Below, piece by piece: positions 33,675 to 43,262 of a DNA stretch of 64,000 nt. The notes below the pieces were generated by a model, which did not search any database, was not told where the DNA came from, and saw only the letters and a program-made list of their open reading frames with translations. Location: contig NC_067206.1 of assembly GCF_026262505.1 (NCBI RefSeq), positions 24,505,896 through 24,569,895 of the forward strand. Direction: 5' to 3'. Every line of letters begins with the position of its first letter. The first letter of the stretch is position 1. A program made the translations under genes and the position numbers. The DNA comes from Trichomonas vaginalis G3 (lineage: Eukaryota; Parabasalia; Trichomonadida; Trichomonadidae).

Positions 33675-35126
33675 TTTCAACCTTCAATTTCTAATTTGAT
33701 CAGACCTGATATATTTAGAACAATAAACTTAATGATTTGCAAATAAAATGGACATGGTTATCATGCGTTACTTCTAATTAATTATATCCAATATCTTCAA
33801 AATAAAAAGAATCACCGCCAAAAATGTTTCATAATATAGACAAAAGCTATATTTATATATTTGGATTCTGATAACCTTTTGGATTAACGCGTCCTTAAGA
33901 TCATTATGCATATATATAAATACCAACTCAGCATTAGTTCAGGTTAAATCAATATCAATTTTGAACAGAACTTGTTTTGACTTTGATGCTAATATCATTG
34001 ATCATAGTATTGCTTTGCTATTATTTTATTAGAGCGTATACATCCATTTATTAACTCAAATAAAGGTAACTAAACTCCTTTCGCCGATCCGATTTGCTCC
34101 ATATTTAAAATATAGCTTGCATATGTAGAAGAAAAGCTAATTTTGAAGTACGCCCGAAATCCACCAACAGGATTTCGAGCTACTAAAAAGGTACTTTTAA
34201 ATGTGATTTTTTTTATAAAAAATTAAATTTATTTTAAGATCAGACTAAAAACTAATTTTATGGAAAATCTATATCGACAAATTTATTACTTATTGGGTAT
34301 ATAGATTTTTTGATTATGGCGATTATGTCTGATATGCTTCCAATAAGCCAAAACACATTTCATACTGATTTCTATAAAAGGTATCTTTATTATAGAAGTG
34401 TAAGCTATATCTGTTTGTTTTTTTATTATAACAAATTCAAAATTCTCTTATAAGGACTAGATGAAATCTGTATTACTAAATCATTAGCTAAATGAAGGTT
34501 CAAATAGAAAGTAAATATCAATTTATATGATACTGAAACCAAATAGTTCTTTTAATAAAAGATAACACGCTGAAAATTATTGAGTATTTGCAAATCTCAA
34601 AAATCTATTGGTGAATTTGGCTCAACTTTTAAAATTATAACATCCATATCAAATCATAAAAGCAGACAAAAATTAAAGCCAAACCTATCGGCCAATTTTT
34701 TTTTGATATTTTGATTTTTGAGGTATACTTTTAAAAGTGGATTTAAAGCACTTATGAAAAAACATTAACTTCTGTCGTTATGATTATTGATTTAGACAAT
34801 AATGATTTTAATCTTTGATTATCAAAACACTAAAGTCATCTTTTTAACATTTGCTTGGTAGCATTAACTCAAGTCTAAAGTACTATTTTATGTGGCACTC
34901 TTAGAATTTTTGTATTCATTGTACACACTGAAATAGTACCATTAAAGTTATGGCGGACTTTCAAAAAATAGTTTGGTCACCTTTACTCAAATATGATTTT
35001 GATGATCTGTTTATGAGTATTATATTGTGCTATGTATAATCTGATAAATATTCATGCATGCAGTTATAATTTATTGCAACACACTATTTTATCAATTTTC
35101 CTTTCATAAATTTTTTTTTCCTTTTT
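33675..35126. other. Gene-poor spacer, nothing recognised
   Basis: About 1.45 kb of AT-rich sequence with stops in all frames. TCATAAATTTTTTTTTCC just before 35127 could be the SNARE gene's start region. No repeats beyond short A/T runs were seen. Confidence 0.4.
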
Positions 35127-35774
35127 ATGATTCCTTATACAACTGTAGCCAGAGGACAGACAATAATTGCTTCATACTCACGCGATGGTACTGATTTATC
35201 CCGCGAAGTTCAAAAGTTGCTAGAGCAGCCTTATGTTGTTAACGAACAAAGAAGAATGAACAGATATATTTTTACATTCTGTAAAAAGAACAATTTAACA
35301 TTTATTTGCGCATCACCTGCCGAATCACCAACAAGCTATGCTGTCCAATACTTGGATAGACTTTCTGATTGTTGGTGTCTGACTTTATTAGATGCTTCTA
35401 AGACAGCAACGCAAAATTCATTATCAAATTCAACAAAAGATATATTTGACGCTGTTTACAAGGATGTTATCGAAAATGAACCAAGTTCAGAAAAAATAAA
35501 GCGAGAAATGGAACAAACTCAGCGACTAATGACCGAATCAGTACAATTAGCTATGAGTAGAGGTAATGATCTCGAGAATTTGTCAACAAAAACCGAAGAT
35601 TTACTTTCCACTTCAGCAGATTTCAGAAACAACGCCGTAAATCTTAAAAACAAGATGCTTTGTGCAAGGTATAAGGCTTATGCCTTATACACTGCTATTG
35701 TTTTTATAATTCTTTACTATATCTTAGCAAAAATTTGCGGAGGTTACTCATTAAAGCCCAGATGCCGCAAATGA
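35127..35774 (+). CDS. R-SNARE of the longin type (VAMP7-like)
   Basis: This intact 215-residue protein has a longin-like N-terminal domain (about 1-115; 'IPYTTVARGQTIIASYS' and 'YIFTFCKKNNLTFICASP'). A SNARE motif (about 125-185) has the central Arg in 'ESVQLAMSRGNDLENLSTKT', and a C-terminal membrane anchor follows ('ALYTAIVFIILYYILAKIC'). It would sit on vesicle or endolysosomal membranes and drive fusion with Q-SNAREs. Length and domain order match VAMP7/Ykt6-class longins, and the anchor excludes Ykt6. Confidence 0.88.
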   Translation: MIPYTTVARGQTIIASYSRDGTDLSREVQKLLEQPYVVNEQRRMNRYIFTFCKKNNLTFICASPAESPTSYAVQYLDRLSDCWCLTLLDASKTATQNSLSNSTKDIFDAVYKDVIENEPSSEKIKREMEQTQRLMTESVQLAMSRGNDLENLSTKTEDLLSTSADFRNNAVNLKNKMLCARYKAYALYTAIVFIILYYILAKICGGYSLKPRCRK

Positions 35775-36463
35775 TTTCTATCTTTTATTTAATACGTTTA
35801 TTTATAATTTTTGTTCATTATTAAACTAGAAAAATCAAAAATCATTTCAAAGACTCAATCCAACTACATCTGATACAATCTTTTATATAACAACTGCATA
35901 TAGTATGAATTAAGATATCAAAAGTTCTCTCCATGAATAAAAAAAATTACGTAATATGAAATTAACTTTGTATAATGATCTTTTGTATAATAATAGTAAA
36001 TAATAAGAATGAAGATATCAAATTTTCTCTCCATGAATATAAATTATGTGCTAGGAAACATTATTAATATAATGTATATTTATCTTTTGTTCAACAACTG
36101 TATATATTGATAATTAAGATACAAAAAGTTGTCTCCATTATAAACAAGTCATACAATCAATTGCAAATGATTATTCAAACCTTGAGTCATTTTCTTGAAA
36201 ATGATTCTCCAACATGTAGATTACATCATTTCTACAATGAGGTTCCAAATGCGTGCATTTTAATTGAAGAGGCACCTTCTCTTCATGATTATTTCCATTA
36301 TAAAGAATTTATATATATATATATTTAAAAACCACTAGGCTTGTTCATGAGGTAACCCCTGATAAATCCGTACAGAATAAATATGACGATAAAATTTTTA
36401 TTCATATCATTTTTGCTGAAAATATCTTCAATTTTGAGAATTATAGAATGTGGAATCATTAAA
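35775..36463. repeat. Spacer with three imperfect ~102-bp tandem repeats
   Basis: Units start at about 35878, 35978 and 36082. Each begins ATCTTTT and contains AAGATATCAAAAGTTCTCTC or a close form followed by CCATGAATA. The frame at 36107-36328 runs partly through these repeats and is not supported as a gene. The remainder is AT-rich. Confidence 0.5.
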
Positions 36464-37186
36464 TCAAATTGAGAATGGATATTTTATCACAGAAGCATCC
36501 TTTGCATCTTTATTAGCTCCAATAGAGATAAGGTATTCAACAACTTCAAGATGATTTGCTTGTGATGCAAAAATGAGCGGAGTCCATCCATTTACATCTT
36601 TTGCTTCTTTATCAGCTCCAATAGAGATAAGATATTTAACAACTTCAAGATGACCATTATATGACGCAAGAATGAGTGGAGTAGATCCATTTTTATTCTT
36701 TGCATCTTTATCAGCTCCAACAGAGATAAGATATTTAACAACTTCAAGATGACTATTTCTTGATGCCCACATAAGTGGAGTATCTCCATGTATATCCTTT
36801 GCTTCTTTATCAGCTCCAATAGAGATAAAATATTTAACAACTTCAAGACGACCATTATGTGATGCATAAATGAGTGGAGTATATCCAAGATTATCCTTTG
36901 CTTCTTTATCAGCTCCAATAGAGATAAAATATTTAACAACTTCAAGACGACCTTGTTGTGATGACCATATGAATGGAGTATATACAAATATATTCTTTGC
37001 ATTTTTATCAGCTCCAACAGAGATAAGATATTTAACAACTTCAAGATGACCTTCTCTTGATGCCCAAATGAGTGGAGTAGATCCATATTTATTCTTTGCT
37101 TCTTTATCAGCTCCAACAGAGATAAGATATTCAACAACTTCAAGATGACCTTTTTGTGATTTTGCTTTGTCATGCAAAATCTTCAA
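36464..37186 (-). CDS. Ankyrin-repeat protein, possibly N-terminally truncated
   Basis: The product is 240 residues with seven ankyrin repeats of 33 residues (consensus 'GHLEVVKYLISVGADKEAK' plus 'GSTPLIWASR'-like turns). The frame begins inside what should be the first repeat after only about ten leader residues, without the usual N-terminal cap. It may therefore have lost its 5' end; the frame is closed shortly upstream. Ankyrin proteins of this exact repeat style are a large trichomonad family and probably mediate protein binding. The base-level repeats are very similar to each other and to the 45673 gene, so gene conversion or recent duplication is likely. Confidence 0.7.
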   Translation of the reverse strand: MKILHDKAKSQKGHLEVVEYLISVGADKEAKNKYGSTPLIWASREGHLEVVKYLISVGADKNAKNIFVYTPFIWSSQQGRLEVVKYFISIGADKEAKDNLGYTPLIYASHNGRLEVVKYFISIGADKEAKDIHGDTPLMWASRNSHLEVVKYLISVGADKDAKNKNGSTPLILASYNGHLEVVKYLISIGADKEAKDVNGWTPLIFASQANHLEVVEYLISIGANKDAKDASVIKYPFSI

Positions 37187-37470
37187 AATAAAAATTTGGC
37201 TTAGAAATTTTTCTGAGGAAACTTGTGAGGGGAGATTATAAAACCCTTAGAATAATGCATGCATTAATGTATTAATTCTAAATGTAATAAATTTTGTATC
37301 TTTGAAATTTGTCTACCACCTATTTCGAGATTTACATGATGGAAAATAAATTTTAAAAAATTATGAACATCGAGCCTGCGAAATGCAAGATATATGTTGT
37401 AGGAGTTGTATTTTTAAAAAAAATAGAAAAATAAAACAATAAAATCTCTATAATTTATAACGAATAATGA

Positions 37471-38397
37471 TTATTTCTTTTTGGATTGGCTTCGCCTTGC
37501 TTCACGTTGTGCATCTGTTTGAATATGTCCGTAATCAAGGATTCCTTCAAGCGAACCTTGCATCTGTTCGATCTTCTTCATCATGGCTTTATCCTTCTTA
37601 CTACGCTGCAATCGTACAAAGTGTTCTTCCTCGAATTCTTCAATTTCTTTCTGTCTTTTCATGAACTCACGTAATTCGCGACTTGCGTTAGCTTTACGAC
37701 CAGCTTCGAGTGGATCTTCTGTAATATCGGCAGCAACTTCATCCATCAATGCATCACCTTTAGTTCTAGCGCGAATCGACCTTGCATATTTGGCTTCTTT
37801 CTTTTGATCGGACTCTGCCTTTGGATAAAGAGTTGATGAGACCTTAGGAGCTTGATATGTTGCTGAAACCATTCCTTCTGCTTGTTGTGCTTGTTCTCCG
37901 GACTGAAGCATTGAATCTGGATTAGCTCTGTAGTTTTGTGTATTGCCTTTTTCGATTTCGGCGTATTTGTTGATTTGGTATTGAAGCTGCTTCTCTAATG
38001 GTTTGATTTTTTCAATGATGCATCGATTTGTAACAAGTTTGTCGATTGGATCCTTTAATTCGCCACCTCTGCATCTAGTGGCACCATATGAAGCTAAACT
38101 TTCGAGATATTCAACAAGACAATGGTTTCTTACTTGTAATAAAGAAATTCCATCGACAGAAGCTGCTGTATCGTTTTGAACTTTTGTGTTTACCTTTTGG
38201 AAGATTCCGTGTACTTCGTTAGCAGATTGAATGATCTTTTTAAGATGTACTAATAACTCAGATTTTTGTTCAACTGAAATTTTACGCAATGTTTGTTCCT
38301 CACTCACAACAGAAACCGATCCTGTCTCTGTTTGCTTCACTGGCACGGCCTGCTGAAGGCTAATGCCAGGAAGAAGCTCCATTTCTTCATCACTCAT
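37471..38397 (-). CDS. Lcp5/neuroguidin-type protein (Sas10/Utp3/C1D family)
   Basis: This intact 308-residue protein has an N-terminal helical Sas10/Utp3/C1D domain ('SLLQVRNHCLVEYLESLASY' and 'NRCIIEKIKPLEKQLQYQIN'). The family hallmark 'YRANPDSML' follows, then a 'YQAPKVSSTLYP' segment like the YxPPK motif. A basic/acidic C-terminal part contains 'FEEEHFVRLQRSKKDK', as in neuroguidin and yeast Lcp5. It would act in the small-subunit processome in the nucleolus. Neuroguidin and Lcp5 cannot be separated by eye; the family call is firm. Confidence 0.85.
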   Translation of the reverse strand: MSDEEMELLPGISLQQAVPVKQTETGSVSVVSEEQTLRKISVEQKSELLVHLKKIIQSANEVHGIFQKVNTKVQNDTAASVDGISLLQVRNHCLVEYLESLASYGATRCRGGELKDPIDKLVTNRCIIEKIKPLEKQLQYQINKYAEIEKGNTQNYRANPDSMLQSGEQAQQAEGMVSATYQAPKVSSTLYPKAESDQKKEAKYARSIRARTKGDALMDEVAADITEDPLEAGRKANASRELREFMKRQKEIEEFEEEHFVRLQRSKKDKAMMKKIEQMQGSLEGILDYGHIQTDAQREARRSQSKKK

Positions 38398-38837
38398 AAG
38401 AAAAATTTTGAAAAAAAAAGAAAGATAATTATTGGAGACAAAATTGATAAAACATCTAAATTATGTAGCATAAATAAGATCATTGAAACCCTCCAAATTC
38501 AAACGATCTATTGCATTAATACTGCACCAAAGATTTCAAAATTGAATATCAAACTCTAATTTTATTAATGTATATGAGTATTCTGAGCTATGCCAACATG
38601 ATTTCTTGATCAATTTACTTTGTTATCTATAATGATTTTGGTAGAAAATGGTAAAAAAATTGCATAGAAGCTGTATCCCAAGTTTTGGCCATTTGATCTG
38701 TATAAGAGGTAATAGGTATACCTTTTATTATTATGATATTCATAAAATATATTGTATACTTTCTTCCAATTTAAATTAGAACATATGATTTTTTTGTTTT
38801 GAAGTTTTCTAGCATTAAAAATTAAAATATTAATTAT
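38398..38837. other. Intergenic spacer, nothing recognised
   Basis: AT-rich, between two same-strand genes. A plus-strand frame (38293-38559) is a shadow running out of the Lcp5-type gene. No repeats seen. Confidence 0.35.
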
Positions 38838-40523
38838 TTACGTAAACATTTTGGCGCAGATGGAATTCAAAAATCCTCGGAAGTCATCTTTATCTTTGTC
38901 AAATGGTTCGTTTGAAATTTTTGCAACTTCAAGGCAAACATTTGCAAGATATTGTGACATTTCAACAAGATCTCCGATGTCTGTTCTTAACTTATTTACA
39001 GAATCAATAGTTTTTCTATTTTCTTCATTAAGTTTTCTGATAACAATTTTTTGAATTGTTTCTTTGAGAAGAGGTTGTTTCTTTCTCTCTAAAGCAATTT
39101 TATGTAGTTGTTCTTTTCTCTTTTGTTCTTCTTCTTGTCTCTTTAAATATTCGATTTGTTCATCTATATCGTTCATATTGTTAACAATATCTTCTAATTG
39201 TTTGCTTATTTCATCTACTTCTATCTGTTCTGTATCAACAATTTCTTGCTTCGATAAATCAGAAAGATGTTTATCGATCGCTTCTTGTTCTTTTCGCTTT
39301 TGTTCTTGATCCATTCTCTTTAAATATTCAATTTGTTCATCTATATCGTTCATATTGTTAACAATCTCTTCTGCTTGTTTGTTTATTTCATCTACTTCCA
39401 TCAGCATTTGTTGTTGTTGCTCTTCTGTGATTCTGCCAAATTCTTTTTCAGTTCCCTCTTGATTCTTTTCTGATTCATTTATTTCGATTTGTGAATCATC
39501 TTGATTTAACTCTGAATCATCTGGCATTGAGTAAGTAATTGTTTGTGATTCTGCCCTCTTTGGAAACCATTTTTTGTCGAAAACCGGTTCTTTTCTCTGT
39601 TTCTTTATCTCTTCTTCTTCTTGTTTCTTTATCTCTTCTTCTTCTTGTTTCTTTATCTCTTCTTCTTCTTCTTGTTTCTTATTTATCTCTTCTTGCTGTT
39701 GTTGTTGTTTCTTCTTTGCTTCTTCTTTCTTCTTCTTCATTTGTGAAAGCATTTCCATGGCCATTTTAGCTGTTGCAGATTCTTGTGAACGTTGTGCCCT
39801 AATATTTTCTTTACTATAAGAACTTTTAGCTTTCTCTTCATGAGGTGGTTCTTGTTTCACTTCTTCCTCTGTTTTTTCATCAACACAGCCCTGATAATTA
39901 TTTCTTCTTGGCCTTCGTGTTGGAGGTCTTCTATTTCTTGGTCCATTTGATACTTTTTCTTTTTGATTCTCTTCTTTTTCTTCTTCAACAATTATCTTTG
40001 TTTCTTCTTTATTTTCTTCAACGATTTTATTTGTTTCTTCATATGGAAGTTGTGTTTGTTGTGAGAATAAGTCATTCGGGATAATATCAAGATACTTGAT
40101 TGTATAAGTGACATCTCTTGGAACAACTTCGCAGGTGTTTTTCATGATGTTATTCAAAGATTCATAAGAGTTACGAAGATAAATGTAGAAAGCATTAATA
40201 TACATTTCATGATTATTTTTTAATGAAAAGATAGGTACTTCTAGTGTATACATTGGATCATTTTCAGAAATTTCATTTTGATAAAATTTTGTAATAATAC
40301 GACTGTTAATGCCAAGCAGCTTCTGTTTGATAGTTAAAACAAATGAATATTCGATATTTGAAGTAGCTTCATCTTCTTGGTTAATAAAATTGAATAAATC
40401 GTCGATTTCTTCAAGAATTTCTTGTGATAAATCTTTGTATTTTTGCTCATTTAGTTTTCTCTTCACAAAACTAATGCAATTCTTTATGTTGCTTAGCTGA
40501 AAATTTCTTTTATTTTCATCCAT
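38838..40523 (-). CDS. Coiled-coil protein rich in Glu/Lys/Gln
   Basis: This intact 561-residue protein begins MDENKRNFQLSNIKNCISFV, with a helical N-terminal domain of about 150 residues. A disordered basic patch ('GPRNRRPPTRRPRRNNYQG') follows, then long KKQEEEEEIKKQ repeats and a duplicated unit 'NNMNDIDEQIEYLKR' that occurs twice. A helical C-terminal domain ends it ('GDLVEMSQYLANVCLEVAKI'). No known family. It could be a cytoskeletal or vesicle-tether type protein (inference from coiled coil only). Confidence 0.75.
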   Translation of the reverse strand: MDENKRNFQLSNIKNCISFVKRKLNEQKYKDLSQEILEEIDDLFNFINQEDEATSNIEYSFVLTIKQKLLGINSRIITKFYQNEISENDPMYTLEVPIFSLKNNHEMYINAFYIYLRNSYESLNNIMKNTCEVVPRDVTYTIKYLDIIPNDLFSQQTQLPYEETNKIVEENKEETKIIVEEEKEENQKEKVSNGPRNRRPPTRRPRRNNYQGCVDEKTEEEVKQEPPHEEKAKSSYSKENIRAQRSQESATAKMAMEMLSQMKKKKEEAKKKQQQQQEEINKKQEEEEEIKKQEEEEIKKQEEEEIKKQRKEPVFDKKWFPKRAESQTITYSMPDDSELNQDDSQIEINESEKNQEGTEKEFGRITEEQQQQMLMEVDEINKQAEEIVNNMNDIDEQIEYLKRMDQEQKRKEQEAIDKHLSDLSKQEIVDTEQIEVDEISKQLEDIVNNMNDIDEQIEYLKRQEEEQKRKEQLHKIALERKKQPLLKETIQKIVIRKLNEENRKTIDSVNKLRTDIGDLVEMSQYLANVCLEVAKISNEPFDKDKDDFRGFLNSICAKMFT

Positions 40524-40963
40524 TTTTTATGAGTTGGAAAAATTCTGAAAATTTGTCATTTTTAAAAATTCCAAGAATTTGAGAATCTTTATTGACTAAG
40601 AATATATTGTCTGTCAATGGGATTAACGTTTTTATTTTCCTGGTGAAGTGAATTTTTGACAAAGTGGAAAATCTTGGAATGCTATAGCTCTGGCAATCAT
40701 GTGTTTACATACATTAAATTCCAATCAAGTAGTTGTGAAGAACTTGAATATATGTTACATCTTCAGAGGCTTTATACATATATTTTACTAATTAGTAAGA
40801 TATTCCTACAGTTTGTCACTTCAAAAGAGACTGCAGTCCCTTAATATAACATATTTGGATGATATGAAATTTCAAAATTTGAAAATGAAATTTCAGTGTA
40901 TTTTGAAAACAATTAACTAAAACAAAAATTTATAAAATAAAAACAAAACAAAACAAGGATAAA
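40524..40963. repeat. Spacer with a copy of the ankyrin-gene 5' flank
   Basis: At about 40696-40770, CATGTGTTTACATACATTAA ... CAAGTAGTTGTGAAGAACTT ... GAATATATGTTACATCTT matches, with changes, the 5' flank of the ankyrin gene at 45563-45640. No ankyrin frame follows here, so it is a relic or a shared upstream element. Otherwise empty. Confidence 0.45.
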
Positions 40964-42097
40964 TTACTTTGGTTTTGTTGAGATATGAGATCTCACTTTT
41001 TGAGAGGCCAAAAGTTGGTTTACGAATCTTTCCAACTCTATAGCACTCTTTCTGTACACGGATTCACCTTTATTATACATATAACAGTTCGAAAAAATTA
41101 GCCTTAAATCGGCTTCGAATTTCTGGAACGTTGTGTACTTTCCATCGTAAACGTTCTTCTCCAATGTTGACAGATCCATTGGGAACTTGATGATTTCGAA
41201 GTAATTTGGAGCTTCATTTTTAGAAACTGGCTTTCTAAAAGGCCATGAGCGTGAATGGTGCTTGACTTTGTCAACTACTATACGCATCTGGTCTGTAACA
41301 TCGATTGTCGGCGTTGAATTAATGAGAACTCCGGAAAATCTTTTGATTGGCCAAACTCTGGTGATTCTAGTAGGATAATCTGGTAATAAGTCAGATGTCC
41401 ATCTCAATTGAGCGTCAATTACATCGTTAATACGAAGATAATCTATGGAAGGATATAATTTACAGTGAATGAGCGTCGCGCCTTGGTAATCTTTAATGCA
41501 ATGACGCCAAATTTGAGGGTCAAGGTTAATCTGAAGCGTAAAACCTTGACGATTGAAGTATCCGACTGCAGAATTATCTGCATATGTTAAAACATTATGA
41601 ATTTGCATAGCTTGCATATAAGTCTTAACCTGCGACATAATATGAGATCCGTAGCCTTTAATTTGTCCAGTAGATGATACTGCGCAGAAAGCAATTTCGG
41701 CAAAATCTCGATCAAAGAAAGGTCTGAAGCAAATTCCTCCAAAAACCATGCCATCTAATATCAAAACACATGTGAAGTGGTTTTTGTTAAATACAAGCTT
41801 GGAAATGTAATTTTCTGGCATTTGTGATAATTCATGGTGAAAAATATTTCTTGCCATCGTTAACCATATGAGGCTTTGATCGGTGGAGTCATTTGTGATC
41901 AATCTGTATTGAATTTCGGTATCATATTCTCTGAAAGATTTGGATTTTATCGAAGGTTCAAGAGAAACGTTAAAATCTGTAGCGTCTAATCGGTGAAATT
42001 GAGGTTCTACATCTGGCCGCTCAGGATGGCCCCATGATGGATAAGGCCGGGATGAGGGTTTCATGAATGGCCGAGGCGGCGCAAAAATTCGACGCAT
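40964..42097 (-). CDS. GCN5: Gcn5-type histone acetyltransferase with bromodomain
   Basis: This intact 377-residue protein has a GNAT domain at about residues 60-215: 'VFGGICFRPFFDRDFAEIAF' with the catalytic Glu in FAEIAF, 'IKGYGSHIMSQVKTYMQ' as the acetyl-CoA loop, and 'YADNSAVGYFNRQGF'. A bromodomain follows at about 265-365: 'HSRSWPFRKPVSKNEAPNYF', 'IKFPMDLSTLEKNVYDGKYT' and 'FSNCYMYNKGESVY', where the Asn is the acetyl-lysine reader. Order and spacing match Gcn5/PCAF without the long metazoan N-terminus. It acetylates histone H3 in SAGA-like complexes. TCATTGA lies just before the ATG. Confidence 0.93.
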   Translation of the reverse strand: MRRIFAPPRPFMKPSSRPYPSWGHPERPDVEPQFHRLDATDFNVSLEPSIKSKSFREYDTEIQYRLITNDSTDQSLIWLTMARNIFHHELSQMPENYISKLVFNKNHFTCVLILDGMVFGGICFRPFFDRDFAEIAFCAVSSTGQIKGYGSHIMSQVKTYMQAMQIHNVLTYADNSAVGYFNRQGFTLQINLDPQIWRHCIKDYQGATLIHCKLYPSIDYLRINDVIDAQLRWTSDLLPDYPTRITRVWPIKRFSGVLINSTPTIDVTDQMRIVVDKVKHHSRSWPFRKPVSKNEAPNYFEIIKFPMDLSTLEKNVYDGKYTTFQKFEADLRLIFSNCYMYNKGESVYRKSAIELERFVNQLLASQKVRSHISTKPK

Positions 42098-42789
42098 TCA
42101 ATGATTTGTTTACAATAATCGTTAATATTTGATATACGATTATATCTTGTATCAAATCAATATGATAACATTAGGCCATAAGTTTGCAAAATTTTCAAAT
42201 AAGAAGATGATGATTAAAAGTTGTAAACTATTTAAGGGTCCACTGTAAAAATTGAAAGTCTCTCAAAATTGAGAGGCGATTTGCAAATAATCGTTATCGT
42301 CTTTTTTCGAAAATCCACTTTTCCTAGTGTTCTGATTAATATTTTGTGAATGTAACAATAAAGTATATGTTTTAGTAAGATGATAATACATTCTATCACT
42401 TCAAATCACATAAAAATTGCAAAATCAGCGAGTTTTATAAGAACATGATTTTTTCGAATTTTTTCGCTTCTGGATGCGTGTTTTGAAAAATAGATATTTT
42501 CGAATTTTGATTTTAACTTAAGTATAAATTTTATATTAGGAATTTTTTTGACCTATTTCCAATCATTAATTCCTAAGTTTTTCTAGGAATTTAATTGAGA
42601 AGAAATTAGGAAATTCGCTTTAATGCCATTACATCCTAATATTGTGATGCATGTAGTTTATATTTATTGAGGCTAATGCCGGAATATCGTGCATTTTATA
42701 AAAAATTCAAAGAATTGACAATTGGATAGCACAAATTTAATTCTCTAGACAAAGTATTATTGTCTATATATTCAAAGCATTATCCTTGT
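42098..42789. other. Upstream region of the acetyltransferase gene, no gene seen
   Basis: AT-rich. CTCTCAAAATTGAGAGG (about 42257-42273) is a strong inverted repeat about 160 bp upstream of the acetyltransferase start, related to the core of the dispersed motif at 23.5 and 46.7 kb. No coding frame. Confidence 0.4.
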
Positions 42790-43262
42790 AATAAACAGAA
42801 ATTCATCAAAAGTGACAGCTCTCAATTTTTTGACATTTGTAAATTCTAAATTGAATGAGAAAAATGAAATAATACTAAGCATAATACAATATTCTAGATT
42901 TAATTATAATTAGGAAAAAGTTAGTTTTGAGAGTACTTTTCATAGGCATATAGAATGAAATCTTCTGAAAAATAATATCACATAAACTCATATTATTTTC
43001 TAATATATAACTATTTTATATAAAAATCAAATTCAATGATCTTAAAAGCGAAGGATAAACCTCAAAATTTACGAATATAATGAGTGGGAATATAATGCTT
43101 ATCTATCATAAAACCATATGAAATATCAATTTTTGCTTTACGCCTAATTTTTGACGACAATTAGCAAAAAATGTTAAATGTTAACACTCAGTCCATTTGA
43201 ATATGAAAAATGAAATTGACTTTGATTAAATGTTTTTATTTATCATGCAATTCTTCTTGCGA
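42790..43262. mobile_element. Fold-back element, partial copy with flipped loop
   Basis: From AACAGAAATTCATCAAAAGT (about 42796) the sequence follows the left half of the 32835 element almost base for base, to GACGACAATTAGC. It then continues through the approximately 90-bp loop in the opposite orientation and ends abruptly at about 43260 (TTCTTCTTGC), where the second arm should start. The other arm is missing. Confidence 0.75.

Noticed and set aside
36107-36328. Plus-strand 73-codon frame
   Set aside because: It runs through AT-rich tandem repeats and ends in a TATATA run; no domain or start signal.
39539-39819. Plus-strand Ser/Phe/Cys/Leu frames
   Set aside because: Antisense shadows of the Glu/Lys/Gln repeats of the coiled-coil gene.
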